Positions 18,531 to 27,427 are shown, counted from the first letter of the stretch. The stretch is DNA of 64,000 nt from an uncultured Sphingomonadaceae bacterium (GCA_947501325.1 CANMVC010000002.1:1116001-1180000); one strand, 5' to 3'. The notes: generated from the letters alone by a model not told the origin. Program-made: numbers and translations.

Positions 18531-19715
18531 TTGTATCTTGACACTATCAGAAACGGAGCAAAGTCCCTGTGCCTTTGCTCCGTTTTTATTGGCCTGACTG
18601 CACCGCTTTCCACCCCACTATTTGCGCAAACTGCTCCACCAGCCGCTGTTAAGGTGGATTTCAAAGCCAACGACAAAGCGGTCGTCGCCATTCAAGGCCT
18701 GTCCAACCGCGCCACCGGTCGCGCCTTGATGCCGGACGATCCAGTCCGGATCGCATCGATATCCAAACTATTTGTCAGCCTGGCGGTGATGCGTCTAGCG
18801 GAGCGGGATAAACTGCAACTGGATGCGGATGTGTCGGATTATCTGGGTTGGTTTTTGCGGCACCCGGCCTATCCTGACAAACCCATTACTTTGCGTCTGC
18901 TGCTATCCCACCAGTCGGGCTTGCGCGATGACATTAATTACGCGCTACCGATGGATGCTCGGCTAGAGACCGAATTGAAGAACCCGAAGGCGTGGGACGC
19001 CCAACATCCGCCCGGTCGGTATTTCACTTACGCCAATCTTAATTTTCCCGTTGTTGCTGCGGTGATGGAAACAGCCACCGGCAAGCGGTTTGACCAGATT
19101 ATGAAGACGCAAATCTTTGATCCTCTGGATTTGGACGCCTGTTTCAACTGGACCTTGTGCAGCGACCATAAGGTCACCGCAGCCGTGACCCTGTATCGAA
19201 CCAATGGCGATGTCGCTCGCGATGATTTGCGCGGTGTCAGAGAAGATTGCCCCGTGGTTCCGGCCGGTGATGGCAGCTGCGATCTGACAAGCTATCGGCT
19301 CGGTCAAACTGGCTCGATATTTAGCCCACAAGGTGGTTTGCGTATCTCCGTCAATGATCTCGCTAAAGTCGGGCAGATGTTTCTAAACAATGACAATAGC
19401 TTCTTGAGCAGAGACAGCATCGCGACCATGACAGAAGTGGCTTGGCAATATGACGGCACCAATGGCGACAGCGAAGATGGCTATTTCTGCGCCTATGGTC
19501 TTGCCGTCCATATTCTTGCTACACCAGGACGCCCGGCATCTTGCAAGGATGACCCTTTTGGTGATGCCAGAATGCGCTTTGGGCATAGCGGCGAAGCCTA
19601 TGCTTTGAAATCTGGCTTTTGGATAGATCCAGCGCGCAATCAAGGCACTACGTTTTTCCGGACGCAGGTTCCTGAAAATGATCCGGCAGGTCATTGCATC
19701 TATTTCTGTGAGTGA
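18531..19715 (+). CDS. secreted serine hydrolase of the beta-lactamase/PBP4b family
   Basis: About 394 residues. A signal peptide (LCLCSVFIGLTAPLSTPLFAQ) precedes a class C beta-lactamase-like fold: SxxK in ASISKLFVSLAVM, YxN in FTYANLNFPV, and a late RFGHSGEAYALKSG segment in place of the KTG. It probably acts as an esterase or D-aminopeptidase in the periplasm. The start is uncertain: no ATG or Shine-Dalgarno is present, the candidates are TTG 18531 and TTG 18504 (the latter overlaps the DUF3617 gene), and the terminator of the upstream gene lies inside this reading frame. Confidence 0.82.
   Translation: MYLDTIRNGAKSLCLCSVFIGLTAPLSTPLFAQTAPPAAVKVDFKANDKAVVAIQGLSNRATGRALMPDDPVRIASISKLFVSLAVMRLAERDKLQLDADVSDYLGWFLRHPAYPDKPITLRLLLSHQSGLRDDINYALPMDARLETELKNPKAWDAQHPPGRYFTYANLNFPVVAAVMETATGKRFDQIMKTQIFDPLDLDACFNWTLCSDHKVTAAVTLYRTNGDVARDDLRGVREDCPVVPAGDGSCDLTSYRLGQTGSIFSPQGGLRISVNDLAKVGQMFLNNDNSFLSRDSIATMTEVAWQYDGTNGDSEDGYFCAYGLAVHILATPGRPASCKDDPFGDARMRFGHSGEAYALKSGFWIDPARNQGTTFFRTQVPENDPAGHCIYFCE
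18553..18587 (+). terminator. intrinsic terminator after the DUF3617 gene
   Basis: ACGGAGCAAAG (18553-18563) pairs perfectly with CTTTGCTCCGT (18573-18583) over a 9-base loop, followed by TTTT. It lies inside the 5' part of the serine hydrolase reading frame, so it may also attenuate read-through into that gene. Confidence 0.85.
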
Positions 19716-19764
19716 TAGGTTTCACTCCGAAACCGAATCAATATATCCCAACAGGAGAGACAAT

Positions 19765-20148
19765 ATGATTGCATACACCATGCTTGGCACCAACGATAAG
19801 GACAAGGCTGTCGAATTTTACGACAAGCTATTCGAGGGCACGGATGTCAAAAAATTGTTTCAAACACCTTTAGGCGGCCAGTTTTACGGCAGGAAGCCGG
19901 GCCAGCCGATGATCTGCATCACCAACCCCTATGACGGCAATGAGGCCTGCTTCGGTAACGGCACGATGGTGGCTCTGTCCTTCGAGGATACCGACCAGAT
20001 TGATGCGCTCCATGCCAAGGCGCTGGAACTCGGTGCAGCCGATGAAGGCGAGCCGGGATGGCGCGCTCCCGATGTTTTTTATGGTGCCTATTTCCGCGAT
20101 CTTGATGGTAACAAGCTTTGCGTCTGCAAAATGAACATGGGAGGTTGA
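19765..20148 (+). CDS. VOC/glyoxalase-fold protein
   Basis: 127 residues: one vicinal-oxygen-chelate module (AYTMLGTNDKDKAVEFYDKLF at the start, VFYGAYFRDLDGNKLCVC at the end). The start ATG 19765 follows an AGGAGAG site. Proteins of this size usually dimerise to form a metal site; substrate unknown. A close paralogue follows 2 bp after its stop. Confidence 0.85.
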   Translation: MIAYTMLGTNDKDKAVEFYDKLFEGTDVKKLFQTPLGGQFYGRKPGQPMICITNPYDGNEACFGNGTMVALSFEDTDQIDALHAKALELGAADEGEPGWRAPDVFYGAYFRDLDGNKLCVCKMNMGG

Positions 20149-20150
20149 TC

Positions 20151-20543
20151 ATGATTGGTTATGTCACACTTGGCGTGAACGATATTGAGAAAGCGCAAGC
20201 ATATTATGATGCGCTGCTCGGTGAAATCGGTGCCAAACGATTGATGGAACTCGAAGAGGGTGGTTTCACGCTTTATGGCGCGGAAATGGGCGCGCCCTCG
20301 CTTGCGATCACCCAGCCTTATAACGGCCAAAAGGCCGCGCCAGGGAATGGCAACATGATCGCTATTCCCTTTGAAAAACGGGCGCAAGTCGACAGCTTTT
20401 ATAACAAGGCGATGGAACTGGGCGGCAGCGATGAAGGCCCTCCGGGACTGCGTGGCGATGAAGGCCCGCAAGCCTTTTACGCAGCCTATTTTCGGGATCC
20501 GGAAGGCAATAAGCTTTGCGCTTTTCGTGTTGGGCCAGCATAA
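20151..20543 (+). CDS. VOC/glyoxalase-fold protein, paralogue of the previous gene
   Basis: 130 residues with the same plan as the preceding protein: YVTLGVNDIEKAQAYYDAL at the start and AFYAAYFRDPEGNKLCAFR at the end. The two arose by tandem duplication and may form a heterodimer. The GGAGG site lies within the last codons of the upstream gene, so they are translationally coupled. Substrate unknown. Confidence 0.85.
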   Translation: MIGYVTLGVNDIEKAQAYYDALLGEIGAKRLMELEEGGFTLYGAEMGAPSLAITQPYNGQKAAPGNGNMIAIPFEKRAQVDSFYNKAMELGGSDEGPPGLRGDEGPQAFYAAYFRDPEGNKLCAFRVGPA

Positions 20544-20571
20544 AGACTGAAATTCTTCGGGGAGAAAAATC

Positions 20572-21909
20572 TTGAAACATGCATTTCTGGCTCTGGCAGC
20601 AGGCACCGCTCTTTTATATGGCGTACCGACAGCGGCCCAATCGACTGATTTGGCAAAGGCCATCGCGGCGGATTATGATGCCAAGCTGGAAGCGCTGTTT
20701 ATCGATTTTCACAAAAACCCCGAACTGTCCTACAAGGAAACCCGTACTGCTGCCATTATTGCAGAGGAATGGCGAGCGGTCGGATGGGACGTCACGGAAA
20801 AAGTGGGCGGCACGGGTGTCGTCGCTGTCATGAAAAATGGCGACGGCCCGACGCTGATGCTGCGCGCCGATATGGATGGCTTGCCTTTGGTTGAAGATAG
20901 CGGACTCGACTATATGTCCACGGTCAAGCAAGTCAGTATCGATGGCGAAGAAAAGCCCGTCATGCATGCTTGCGGCCATGACGTGCATATCACTTCACTG
21001 ATCGGAACCGCGCGCCGCCTGTCGGCGATGAAGAACCAGTGGAGCGGCACGATTGTGCTGGTTGCCCAACCGGCTGAAGAACGGATTGGCGGAGCCAAAA
21101 TGATGATGGATGACGGCCTTTACAGCCGCTTTCCAAAGCCCGATTTTGCCATGGCCTTTCATGTCAGCGCGGACACGCCCACCGGCAAGCTGGCGCTGAG
21201 CGAAGGGATTAGCTATTCGTCGGTCGATACGGTCGACATCATCGTTCATGGTGTCGGCGCGCACGGTGCCTCACCCCATCGTGGCAAAGACCCGATTGTC
21301 ATGGGCGCGCAAATTATCATGGGCCTCCAGACCATCGTCAGCCGCGAAATAGCGCCGCTGAAACCGGCGGTTATAACGGTCGGTTCCTTTCACAGCGGCT
21401 TCAAGCATAACATCATTTCCGATCGCGCCGTCCTGCAATTGACCGTCCGCTCCGACGATGATGAAACGCGGCAGAAACTGCTGTCTGGCATCAAACGGGT
21501 GGCCACCAATGTCGGCAGAATGAACGATCTGCCGGAAGACAAGCTGCCGGAAGTGAAAGTGTCGCATGAGGCCACCCCTGCGGTTTACAATGACGCGGCC
21601 CTGACGAAACGTGTCCAGACGGTCTTCAAGAACCGCTTCGGCGCCGATATTTTCGACAATAAGCCGCGCCAAGGCATGGGCGGCGAAGATTTTGCCTATT
21701 TCGTTTCGCCGAATACCGATGTGCCGGGTGTCTATTTCAACGTTGGCGGGACGCCACAAGCCGACTTTGACGCCGAGGAAGCGGGCGGCAAGCCGGTGCC
21801 ATCGCACCACTCGCCTTTTTTCAAAGTCGCACCACGAGAGTCGGTCACACTGGGCACCGAAGCCATGACCGCCGCCGCGCTGGACTTGCTCGCTCCCCAG
21901 GCAGAATAG
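20572..21909 (+). CDS. secreted M20 amidohydrolase/peptidase
   Basis: 445 residues from TTG 20572, 7 nt after GGGGAG. A signal peptide (KHAFLALAAGTALLYGVPTAAQ) is followed by an M20D amidohydrolase: RADMDGLPL, HACGHDVHITSLIG with metal-binding Cys and His, PAEERIGGAKMMMDDG with catalytic and metal-binding Glu, HVS, the dimerisation domain, and GGEDFAYF. It probably cleaves N-acyl or N-benzoyl amino acids in the periplasm (hippurate-hydrolase-like). It may be co-transcribed with the two VOC genes. Confidence 0.93.
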   Translation: MKHAFLALAAGTALLYGVPTAAQSTDLAKAIAADYDAKLEALFIDFHKNPELSYKETRTAAIIAEEWRAVGWDVTEKVGGTGVVAVMKNGDGPTLMLRADMDGLPLVEDSGLDYMSTVKQVSIDGEEKPVMHACGHDVHITSLIGTARRLSAMKNQWSGTIVLVAQPAEERIGGAKMMMDDGLYSRFPKPDFAMAFHVSADTPTGKLALSEGISYSSVDTVDIIVHGVGAHGASPHRGKDPIVMGAQIIMGLQTIVSREIAPLKPAVITVGSFHSGFKHNIISDRAVLQLTVRSDDDETRQKLLSGIKRVATNVGRMNDLPEDKLPEVKVSHEATPAVYNDAALTKRVQTVFKNRFGADIFDNKPRQGMGGEDFAYFVSPNTDVPGVYFNVGGTPQADFDAEEAGGKPVPSHHSPFFKVAPRESVTLGTEAMTAAALDLLAPQAE

Positions 21910-21915
21910 GCTGCG

Positions 21916-22263
21916 ATGGCTGACGATCTTTCCAAAAATCAGATCGCGGCCTTGAAGACCATTATGCTCGAACGACAGGCAGAGCTCAAAGCGCTGGATG
22001 AAGAAGCTGCGGGTTGGAGCGATACTGTGGAGCTCGACCAGCAAAGCGTCGGCCGCCTGTCGCGGATGGATGCGATGCAGCAACAGGAAATGGCGCGGGC
22101 CGAAGCACGTCGCCGAACCAGCGACCTCGCCCGCAGCCATATCGCGCTTAAACGCATGGACGAAGACGAATATGGCTGGTGCGCCGAATGCGGAGAACCC
22201 ATTGCCTACAAGCGTTTGGAAATTGATCCCGCCGCGGCGCTATGTGTGACCTGCGCGCGCTAA
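21916..22263 (+). CDS. DksA/TraR-type C4 zinc-finger protein
   Basis: 115 residues: an N-terminal coiled coil and a C-terminal C4 zinc finger CAECGEPI...CVTCAR, the TraR/DksA signature. Shorter than DksA (about 150), so it belongs to the small DksA-like group that may act at RNA polymerase's secondary channel. It begins 6 bp after the M20 stop. The D-x-x-D/A tip at DDLSKNQ-AALKT is not clear, so an effect on the stringent response is not assured. Confidence 0.85.
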   Translation: MADDLSKNQIAALKTIMLERQAELKALDEEAAGWSDTVELDQQSVGRLSRMDAMQQQEMARAEARRRTSDLARSHIALKRMDEDEYGWCAECGEPIAYKRLEIDPAAALCVTCAR

Positions 22264-22300
22264 AAAACTTGCCGAATGGGCCACGGGAACGCTTCATCTT

Positions 22301-22385
22301 GCGCTCATGCTGAGCTCGTCGAAGCATCCTGAAGGACGTCACGACCGTGGCACCAAACACCCTTCTACAAGCTCAGGGTGAGCGC
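22301..22385. repeat. inverted pair of a sphingomonad dispersed repeat
   Basis: 22301-22324 and 22362-22385 are complementary at 20 of 24 positions, centred on the GAGCTCGTCGAAG / CTTCTACAAGCTC core. A single related copy is at 58364-58380. I recall this core as frequent in intergenic DNA of sphingomonads; a genome search would confirm it here. Confidence 0.7.
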
Positions 22386-22616
22386 AGCAGATAGGATTCG
22401 CACGTATAATCTCAAAATAGGGTCACACAGGGTCACACCCCCCAAAGCAGGATTTCCTTTACCCCCGAAAAGGTCGGAAGGCTGGGGTTTTACGGATATT
22501 CAAAGTTAAGAAAGAGCCGGCGCGGGTATAGCGTTTTGAGAGCATGTAGGAAAGCGGATTAGCGCATTTTCCTCTCTCGCCAATGCGAGCAAACAGCAGC
22601 GCGTTCGGCAGTGATC

Positions 22617-22644
22617 TTGACATGCAACCATTTAGTTGCATAAT
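22617..22644 (+). promoter_or_regulatory. ArsR-SRPBCC promoter with embedded operator
   Basis: TTGACA (22617-22622), a 16-base spacer and CATAAT (22639-22644) form a strong promoter. ATGCAAC-CATTTA-GTTGCAT (22622-22641), a perfect 7-bp inverted repeat, fills the spacer, a classic autorepression layout. Transcription should start at about 22651, next to the ATG at 22652, so the message may be leaderless. Confidence 0.8.
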
Positions 22645-22651
22645 AGCGAGC

Positions 22652-22990
22652 ATGACAGATATCTTCCAAGCCCTTGCCGATGAGTCGCGCCGCCTGCTTC
22701 TCGACCGCCTTTTTGAGAAAGGCGGACAGAGCCTGAATGATTTGTGCGAGGGCTTCCCCATGTCCCGTCAGGGGGTCGCGAAGCATCTCGGAATATTGGA
22801 AAAAGCCAATCTGGTCTCTGTTCACTGGCAGGGGCGAAGCAAGCTTCACTATCTCAATCCGGTCCCACTCGCTGACATTGTCCACCGCTGGGTCGGCAAG
22901 TTTGAAGATGCCCGCATCGACGCGCTGACCGATTTCAAAGATCAGATCGAAGACAAACAAAAACCAGAACAGGAGAAACGCCATGCCTGA
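22652..22990 (+). CDS. ArsR-family transcriptional repressor
   Basis: 112 residues: winged-helix protein (IFQALADESRRLLLDRLF, MSRQGVAKHLGILEKANLV, KLHYLNPVPL). No metal-binding ELCVCDL motif, so it is the non-metal ArsR group usually paired with an SRPBCC protein, as here, where the next gene overlaps it by 8 bp. ATG 22652 sits directly after the promoter; an upstream extension (from 22583) would run through the promoter and is unlikely. It probably represses its own operon through the inverted repeat at 22622-22641. Confidence 0.92.
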   Translation: MTDIFQALADESRRLLLDRLFEKGGQSLNDLCEGFPMSRQGVAKHLGILEKANLVSVHWQGRSKLHYLNPVPLADIVHRWVGKFEDARIDALTDFKDQIEDKQKPEQEKRHA

Positions 22991-23483
22991 TATCACCCCT
23001 GTAGAAACCATCCCAACCCGTGCCTCGACCGGTGAACCGTGCGCGCCCGATTTCGTCTACACCATCTATATTGCCGCCAGCGCGGAAACAGTCTGGAACG
23101 GCCTGATCGACCGTGAAATGACCAAAGCCTATTGGGGCCATTATAATGAATCCGACTGGAGACAAGGATCACGCTGGGAACATGTCGGCAGCGACAGCGG
23201 CAAGGTCACCGTAAGGGGTCAGATTATCGAAATGGATCCACCGCGGAAGATGGTCTGGAGCTGGGCCTTTGCGGACGAGGCAGACGAACCGGCCAAATTG
23301 TCGCGGGTAACTTATGAACTGGTTGCGCTGGGCCCGGATACGAAACTGACTGTGACCCATAGTGAACTGGAACCCGGTTCTTCGATGGACATAGGCGTTC
23401 GCGAAGGTTGGTCTGCTGTTCTGAGCAACCTCAAGAGCATGATCGAAACCGGAAAAGCCATGTCGGAAGAGGATTGGAAATGA
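22983..23483 (+). CDS. SRPBCC (AHSA1-like) ligand-binding protein
   Basis: 166 residues with the START/AHSA1 fold: VYTIYIAASAETVWNGLID, YWGHYNESDWRQGSRWEHV, GQIIEMDPPRKMVWSW, VTHSELEPGSSMDIGVREGW. It overlaps the ArsR stop by 8 bp and is co-regulated. Such proteins bind small hydrophobic ligands; the ligand and role in this pairing are not known. Confidence 0.9.
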   Translation: MPDITPVETIPTRASTGEPCAPDFVYTIYIAASAETVWNGLIDREMTKAYWGHYNESDWRQGSRWEHVGSDSGKVTVRGQIIEMDPPRKMVWSWAFADEADEPAKLSRVTYELVALGPDTKLTVTHSELEPGSSMDIGVREGWSAVLSNLKSMIETGKAMSEEDWK

Positions 23484-23577
23484 TTTCCGTCAGTTAACCG
23501 CCAAAAAGACTCAATTTTACGCTGAACGGAATCATTAGCGCTTTCCCCGCTGGAATCAGCTGACTAATGTCCCGAAG

Positions 23578-24048
23578 ATGGATGCCATTAGTAATCTTCC
23601 GTCCGATATCAGTCCGCATGAAGGTCAATTTCGCGACTATCATCACTATTTTGCCTGTCGTGTCTATTACGAAGACACGGACTTTTCCGGCATTGTCTAT
23701 CACGCCAATTACCTGAAATTCATGGAGCGGGCGCGCTCCGACATGCTGCATCAACTCGGCATGGACCAGCGCGCAGCCTTTGAAGCGGATGATGGCGCTT
23801 ATGCCGTCGTCGATTTGCAGATTAAATATATTGCGCCCGCCAAATTTCAGGATAATCTGCTAGTCGTCAGTCATGTGAGCAAATTGCGTAAAGCCAGCGT
23901 GAACATCGAACAAATCATAATGCGCGGTGACGAAAAAATAACGTCAGCCAGCGTTCAGGCAGCCTTCCTTACGCCCGCCGGGCGGCCACGACGGCAACCT
24001 GAGGCGTGGACGAAAGCCTTTGCGGCTGTCATCGCGGATGAGGAATAA
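23578..24048 (+). CDS. ybgC: Tol-Pal-associated acyl-CoA thioesterase
   Basis: 156 residues, hot-dog fold: RVYYEDTDFSGIVYHANYLKFMERARSD contains the catalytic Asp and the 4HBT signature. YbgC cleaves acyl-CoA thioesters and is the usual first gene of tol-pal. It begins 94 bp after the SRPBCC gene, so a tol promoter may lie there. tolQ follows 21 bp later. Confidence 0.95.
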   Translation: MDAISNLPSDISPHEGQFRDYHHYFACRVYYEDTDFSGIVYHANYLKFMERARSDMLHQLGMDQRAAFEADDGAYAVVDLQIKYIAPAKFQDNLLVVSHVSKLRKASVNIEQIIMRGDEKITSASVQAAFLTPAGRPRRQPEAWTKAFAAVIADEE

Positions 24049-24069
24049 CAAAAATAAAAGGATATACCT

Positions 24070-24768
24070 TTGCTAGACAGTCTTTCCATCCAAGCCGTAT
24101 CTGGTGAATTTTCGCCTTTTGCCTTGTTTCTCCAAGCGGATATTATCGTGAAATCCGTGATGATCGGCTTGCTTCTGGCTAGCGTCTGGACCTGGACCAT
24201 CATTGTCAGTTTCGCGATGAAAATCGGGCGCATCGGAAAACGGTCGGAAAGATTTGAACAATCTTTCTCGAAAGCCGAAGATGTTGACAAATTTTATGAC
24301 AATCACGGCAAATCCGGCTTGCCCATGGCCAAGGTGCTCGCCTCTGGTATGCGCGAATGGCGGCGGTCCACCGCACGCGGACCGATTGACCGGGATGGGA
24401 CACGCCAACGCCTTGCGACCGCAATGAATGCCACGATTGCCCATGAAGTGGACAAGCTGGCGGATCGGCTGAATTTTCTCGCCACGGTGGGCAGCGTGGC
24501 GCCCTTTGTCGGCCTGTTCGGTACGGTCTGGGGTATTATGCGCAGTTTTTCGGCCATTGCCGCGGAGCAGAATAGCTCCCTCGCCGTGGTTGCCCCTGGC
24601 ATTGCCGAAGCGCTCTTTGCCACCGCCATTGGCCTGTTCGCGGCCATTCCCGCCGTTATCGCCTATAACCGCTTCTCTCATCGCCTAAACAAGCTCGAAG
24701 CCCGCATGGGCCGCTTTGCCGACGGTTTCCATGCGACATTGAGCCGCGAGCTGGAATTGGGGAAATAA
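24070..24768 (+). CDS. tolQ: Tol-Pal system proton-channel protein TolQ
   Basis: 232 residues starting with TTG (AAAGGA site). Inner-membrane MotA/ExbB family protein with three helices: one near residues 20-45 and two in LNFLATVGSVAPFVGLFGTVWG and EALFATAIGLFAAIPAVIAYN, whose conserved Thr and Pro line the channel. With TolR it uses the proton gradient to energise TolA during outer-membrane constriction at division. Confidence 0.97.
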   Translation: MLDSLSIQAVSGEFSPFALFLQADIIVKSVMIGLLLASVWTWTIIVSFAMKIGRIGKRSERFEQSFSKAEDVDKFYDNHGKSGLPMAKVLASGMREWRRSTARGPIDRDGTRQRLATAMNATIAHEVDKLADRLNFLATVGSVAPFVGLFGTVWGIMRSFSAIAAEQNSSLAVVAPGIAEALFATAIGLFAAIPAVIAYNRFSHRLNKLEARMGRFADGFHATLSRELELGK

Positions 24769-24771
24769 GCG

Positions 24772-25212
24772 ATGGCCATGAACCTTGCTCCCGGTAACGG
24801 CCGCCGCACTCGCGGCCGTGCGCCTATGTCAGAGATTAACGTCACGCCCTTTGTCGATGTTATGCTGGTGCTACTCATCATTTTCATGATTACCGCGCCT
24901 CTATTGGTAACTGGCGTACCCGTCGACCTGCCGGAAAGCCGCGCCAATGCGCTGGATCAGGATCAGGAGCCGGTGCAGATTTCGATAGATCAGGAGGGTC
25001 GCATTTACCTCGACGACGAAGAAATGAGCCGAAATGCCTTGGCCACGCGATTAAACGAAATAGCCGCCAATCAGAGCGCCGAAGACCCCCGCCAGATCAT
25101 GCTGCGCGGCGATAAAACGCTGGATTACGGCCTTATCATGGGGGTTATGGGAGAGCTCAACCGGGCAGGCCTCAACCGGGTATCATTAGTCACAACAGGT
25201 TCATCTGAGTGA
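24772..25212 (+). CDS. tolR: Tol-Pal system protein TolR
   Basis: 146 residues, ExbD family: one N-terminal helix INVTPFVDVMLVLLIIFMI with the essential Asp (FVDVML), then a periplasmic domain ending LNRAGLNRVSLVT. It starts 3 bp after the tolQ stop. Forms the ion channel and stator with TolQ. Confidence 0.97.
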   Translation: MAMNLAPGNGRRTRGRAPMSEINVTPFVDVMLVLLIIFMITAPLLVTGVPVDLPESRANALDQDQEPVQISIDQEGRIYLDDEEMSRNALATRLNEIAANQSAEDPRQIMLRGDKTLDYGLIMGVMGELNRAGLNRVSLVTTGSSE

Positions 25213-25233
25213 AATTAGAAATCACAGGCTGTT

Positions 25234-25986
25234 ATGGAGAGAGCTGAAAAAATTGGCTTAGGCGTCGCGGCTGGCGGACATATTGTCCTGTTTGGCGTAC
25301 TTTCGCTGAGCCTGCTTTCCCAGCCGGATGAGGCCTATAAGCCCAAATCTATTGAAGTCATGATTGCTGACGAGGTCGGCCTGGAAAGCGCCTCGCCCAA
25401 TCCCGCCATGGTCCCGCCCGCCACCAGCGTGGCACCAGAGCTGGGTGATCCCGATCCGGAAGATCTCAGCAAGCCCGACCCCATGGAATTGACCCCAGCG
25501 CCGGATGTGAAGCCAACGCCGCCACGGGAGAAACCGGCGGCCAAGCCCAAGCCGAAAGCCAAGGTTGAACCCAAACCAAAACCGAAAGGATCGCGTCTCG
25601 GCAAGGATTTCCTGAAAGGCGTGACGGACCAATCTTCGGTCAGCCGGAACCAGAATATTGCCGCGGAAAAAGCATCTGCCAGCACTGTCGCTTCCCTGCA
25701 ACGGGAACTGAACCGGCTGGTCAAACGGCACTGGAAACCACCGACAGGGGCGGATGCAGAGCTTTTACGGACAAAGGTAACCGCCCGGCTGGACCGCAGC
25801 GGCAATATTGTCGGTACACCGTCCGCCACCACATCGGGCATAAATGCCAGCAATCAATCCCAGGCCGCCATTCACAAAGAACGGGCTATTGCAGCGGTGA
25901 AACTAGCCGCACCCTTTACGACATTTCCCGAGAAATATTATGATGAGTGGCAGGTGATCGAACCTGTCCTCTATCTCGGAATATAG
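25234..25986 (+). CDS. tolA: TolA-like energy transducer
   Basis: 250 residues: an N-terminal membrane anchor (VAAGGHIVLFGVLSLSLL), a Pro/Lys-rich spacer (KPTPPREKPAAKPKPKAK) instead of the long Ala-rich helix of enteric TolA, and a C-terminal TonB/TolA domain (LNRLVKRHWKPP, VTARLDRSGNIVG). Its place between tolR and tolB supports TolA. It should span the periplasm and contact TolB and Pal. Confidence 0.9.
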   Translation: MERAEKIGLGVAAGGHIVLFGVLSLSLLSQPDEAYKPKSIEVMIADEVGLESASPNPAMVPPATSVAPELGDPDPEDLSKPDPMELTPAPDVKPTPPREKPAAKPKPKAKVEPKPKPKGSRLGKDFLKGVTDQSSVSRNQNIAAEKASASTVASLQRELNRLVKRHWKPPTGADAELLRTKVTARLDRSGNIVGTPSATTSGINASNQSQAAIHKERAIAAVKLAAPFTTFPEKYYDEWQVIEPVLYLGI

Positions 25987-25995
25987 GAGAATATC

Positions 25996-27336
25996 ATGGC
26001 TATAACAGCCTCTAAACGAATGACATCTTGGTTTGTCGCTTTCACCTTGCTGGCTGGATTGACCATGCCGGCACAAGCGCAATTGACCGTTGATGTCGAG
26101 AATACAGCGGGCGATGAATTGACCATAGCCGTTCCCGGTCTGCCGACACCACAGAGCACCGATACCGCAGCAGGGACAACGGCAGAGCTCGGCAATAAGA
26201 TTAGCGATGTCATCGTGAATAATTTGCGCTCCAGTGGCTTGTTCAAGCCGCTCGGCCGCAATCAGGTGCGCGGGATTAGCTTCGCCGAAGTGACTTCCCC
26301 GCAATTTCCCTACTGGAATGGCACCAACGCCTCTGCCTTGATACAGGGCTATGTCCAGTCCAATGGCGATGGCAAGCTCACCGTGGGCTGCTATCTTTAC
26401 GATGTGGCGCTCCAGACCGAATTGACCCGGCAGGGCTTTGTGGTCGATCCGGGTGACTGGCGACGCGCGGCGCACAAATGTGCCGACAGCATCTATTCCC
26501 GCCTGACCGGGGAATCACCCTTCTTTGACAGCCGGATCGCCTATATTGCCGAGACCGGCCCGAAGGATAACCGCCGCAAAAGACTGGCGATCATGGATAG
26601 TGACGGGGCCAATCACCGGTTCATCACCAATGGACAGGCAACCGCCCTCACCCCTCGCTTTTCGCCAGATTATTCCAAGATCGTCTATCTCAGCTTTCTC
26701 GACGGCAATCCTCGTATCTATATTTACGAGATCGGAACCGGTCGTCAGAGACTGATTACCCAGAGTACCAACCCGACCTTTGCGCCGCGCTGGTCGCCCG
26801 ATGGCAAGACGATTCTCTATTCGATGGCGATTGCCGGCAACACCGATATCTACAAGGTTTCAGCACAGGGCGGTGAACCCAAGCGGCTGACTTTCTCGCC
26901 CGGTATCGATATTGGCGGCAGCTTTTCGCCCGATGGCAGCCAAATCGTGTTTGAAAGCGATCGCTCCGGCAGCCAGCAGCTCTATGTGATGAGCGCCGAT
27001 GGCGGCAATGAACGGCGCATCAGCTTCGGCGGCGGACGCTTCGCAACGCCGGAATGGAGTCCGCGCGGCGACCTCATCGCCTTTACCAAAATGGCCGGTA
27101 ATTTCCGCGTTGGCGTGATGACGCCCAGCGGTGGCGGACAACGTTTATTGACCAATAGCTGGCAGGATGAAGCGCCAACATGGGCGCCCAATGGCCGGAT
27201 CATCCAGTTTTTCCGCACCGCGCGGGGTAGCGGCAAAACCGGAATCTGGCAGGTTGATCTGACGGGTCGGAACGAGCGGCAATTGCCCACACCCGTGAAT
27301 GGATCTGACCCTGCATGGGGACCGTTGCTGCCATAA
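25996..27336 (+). CDS. tolB: Tol-Pal system periplasmic protein TolB
   Basis: 446 residues: signal peptide, N-terminal alpha/beta domain, then WD40-like beta-propeller repeats with the SPDG signature (RFSPDYSKIVY, RWSPDGKTILY, SFSPDGSQIVF, EWSPRGDLIAF, PTWAPNGRII). An AGGAGA site precedes ATG 25996, 9 bp after tolA. TolB binds Pal and TolA and completes the trans-envelope complex. Confidence 0.97.
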   Translation: MAITASKRMTSWFVAFTLLAGLTMPAQAQLTVDVENTAGDELTIAVPGLPTPQSTDTAAGTTAELGNKISDVIVNNLRSSGLFKPLGRNQVRGISFAEVTSPQFPYWNGTNASALIQGYVQSNGDGKLTVGCYLYDVALQTELTRQGFVVDPGDWRRAAHKCADSIYSRLTGESPFFDSRIAYIAETGPKDNRRKRLAIMDSDGANHRFITNGQATALTPRFSPDYSKIVYLSFLDGNPRIYIYEIGTGRQRLITQSTNPTFAPRWSPDGKTILYSMAIAGNTDIYKVSAQGGEPKRLTFSPGIDIGGSFSPDGSQIVFESDRSGSQQLYVMSADGGNERRISFGGGRFATPEWSPRGDLIAFTKMAGNFRVGVMTPSGGGQRLLTNSWQDEAPTWAPNGRIIQFFRTARGSGKTGIWQVDLTGRNERQLPTPVNGSDPAWGPLLP

Positions 27337-27427
27337 AAACAGTATAATAAGTCGAAGTAATGTGCGACAAGCTACTGAAAAAAGGTTATAACTACCCGCA
27401 AGGGCAAATTAGACTAGGAGCAGAAAT

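Larger units (their letters stand above)
22264..22651. other. intergenic region with dispersed repeat and ArsR promoter
   Basis: 388 bp without a gene. It holds an imperfect inverted pair of the GAGCTTGTCGAAG-type repeat (22301-22385), a perfect tandem AGGGTCACAC (22420-22429 and 22430-22439), and at its right end the promoter and operator of the ArsR gene. Confidence 0.75.
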
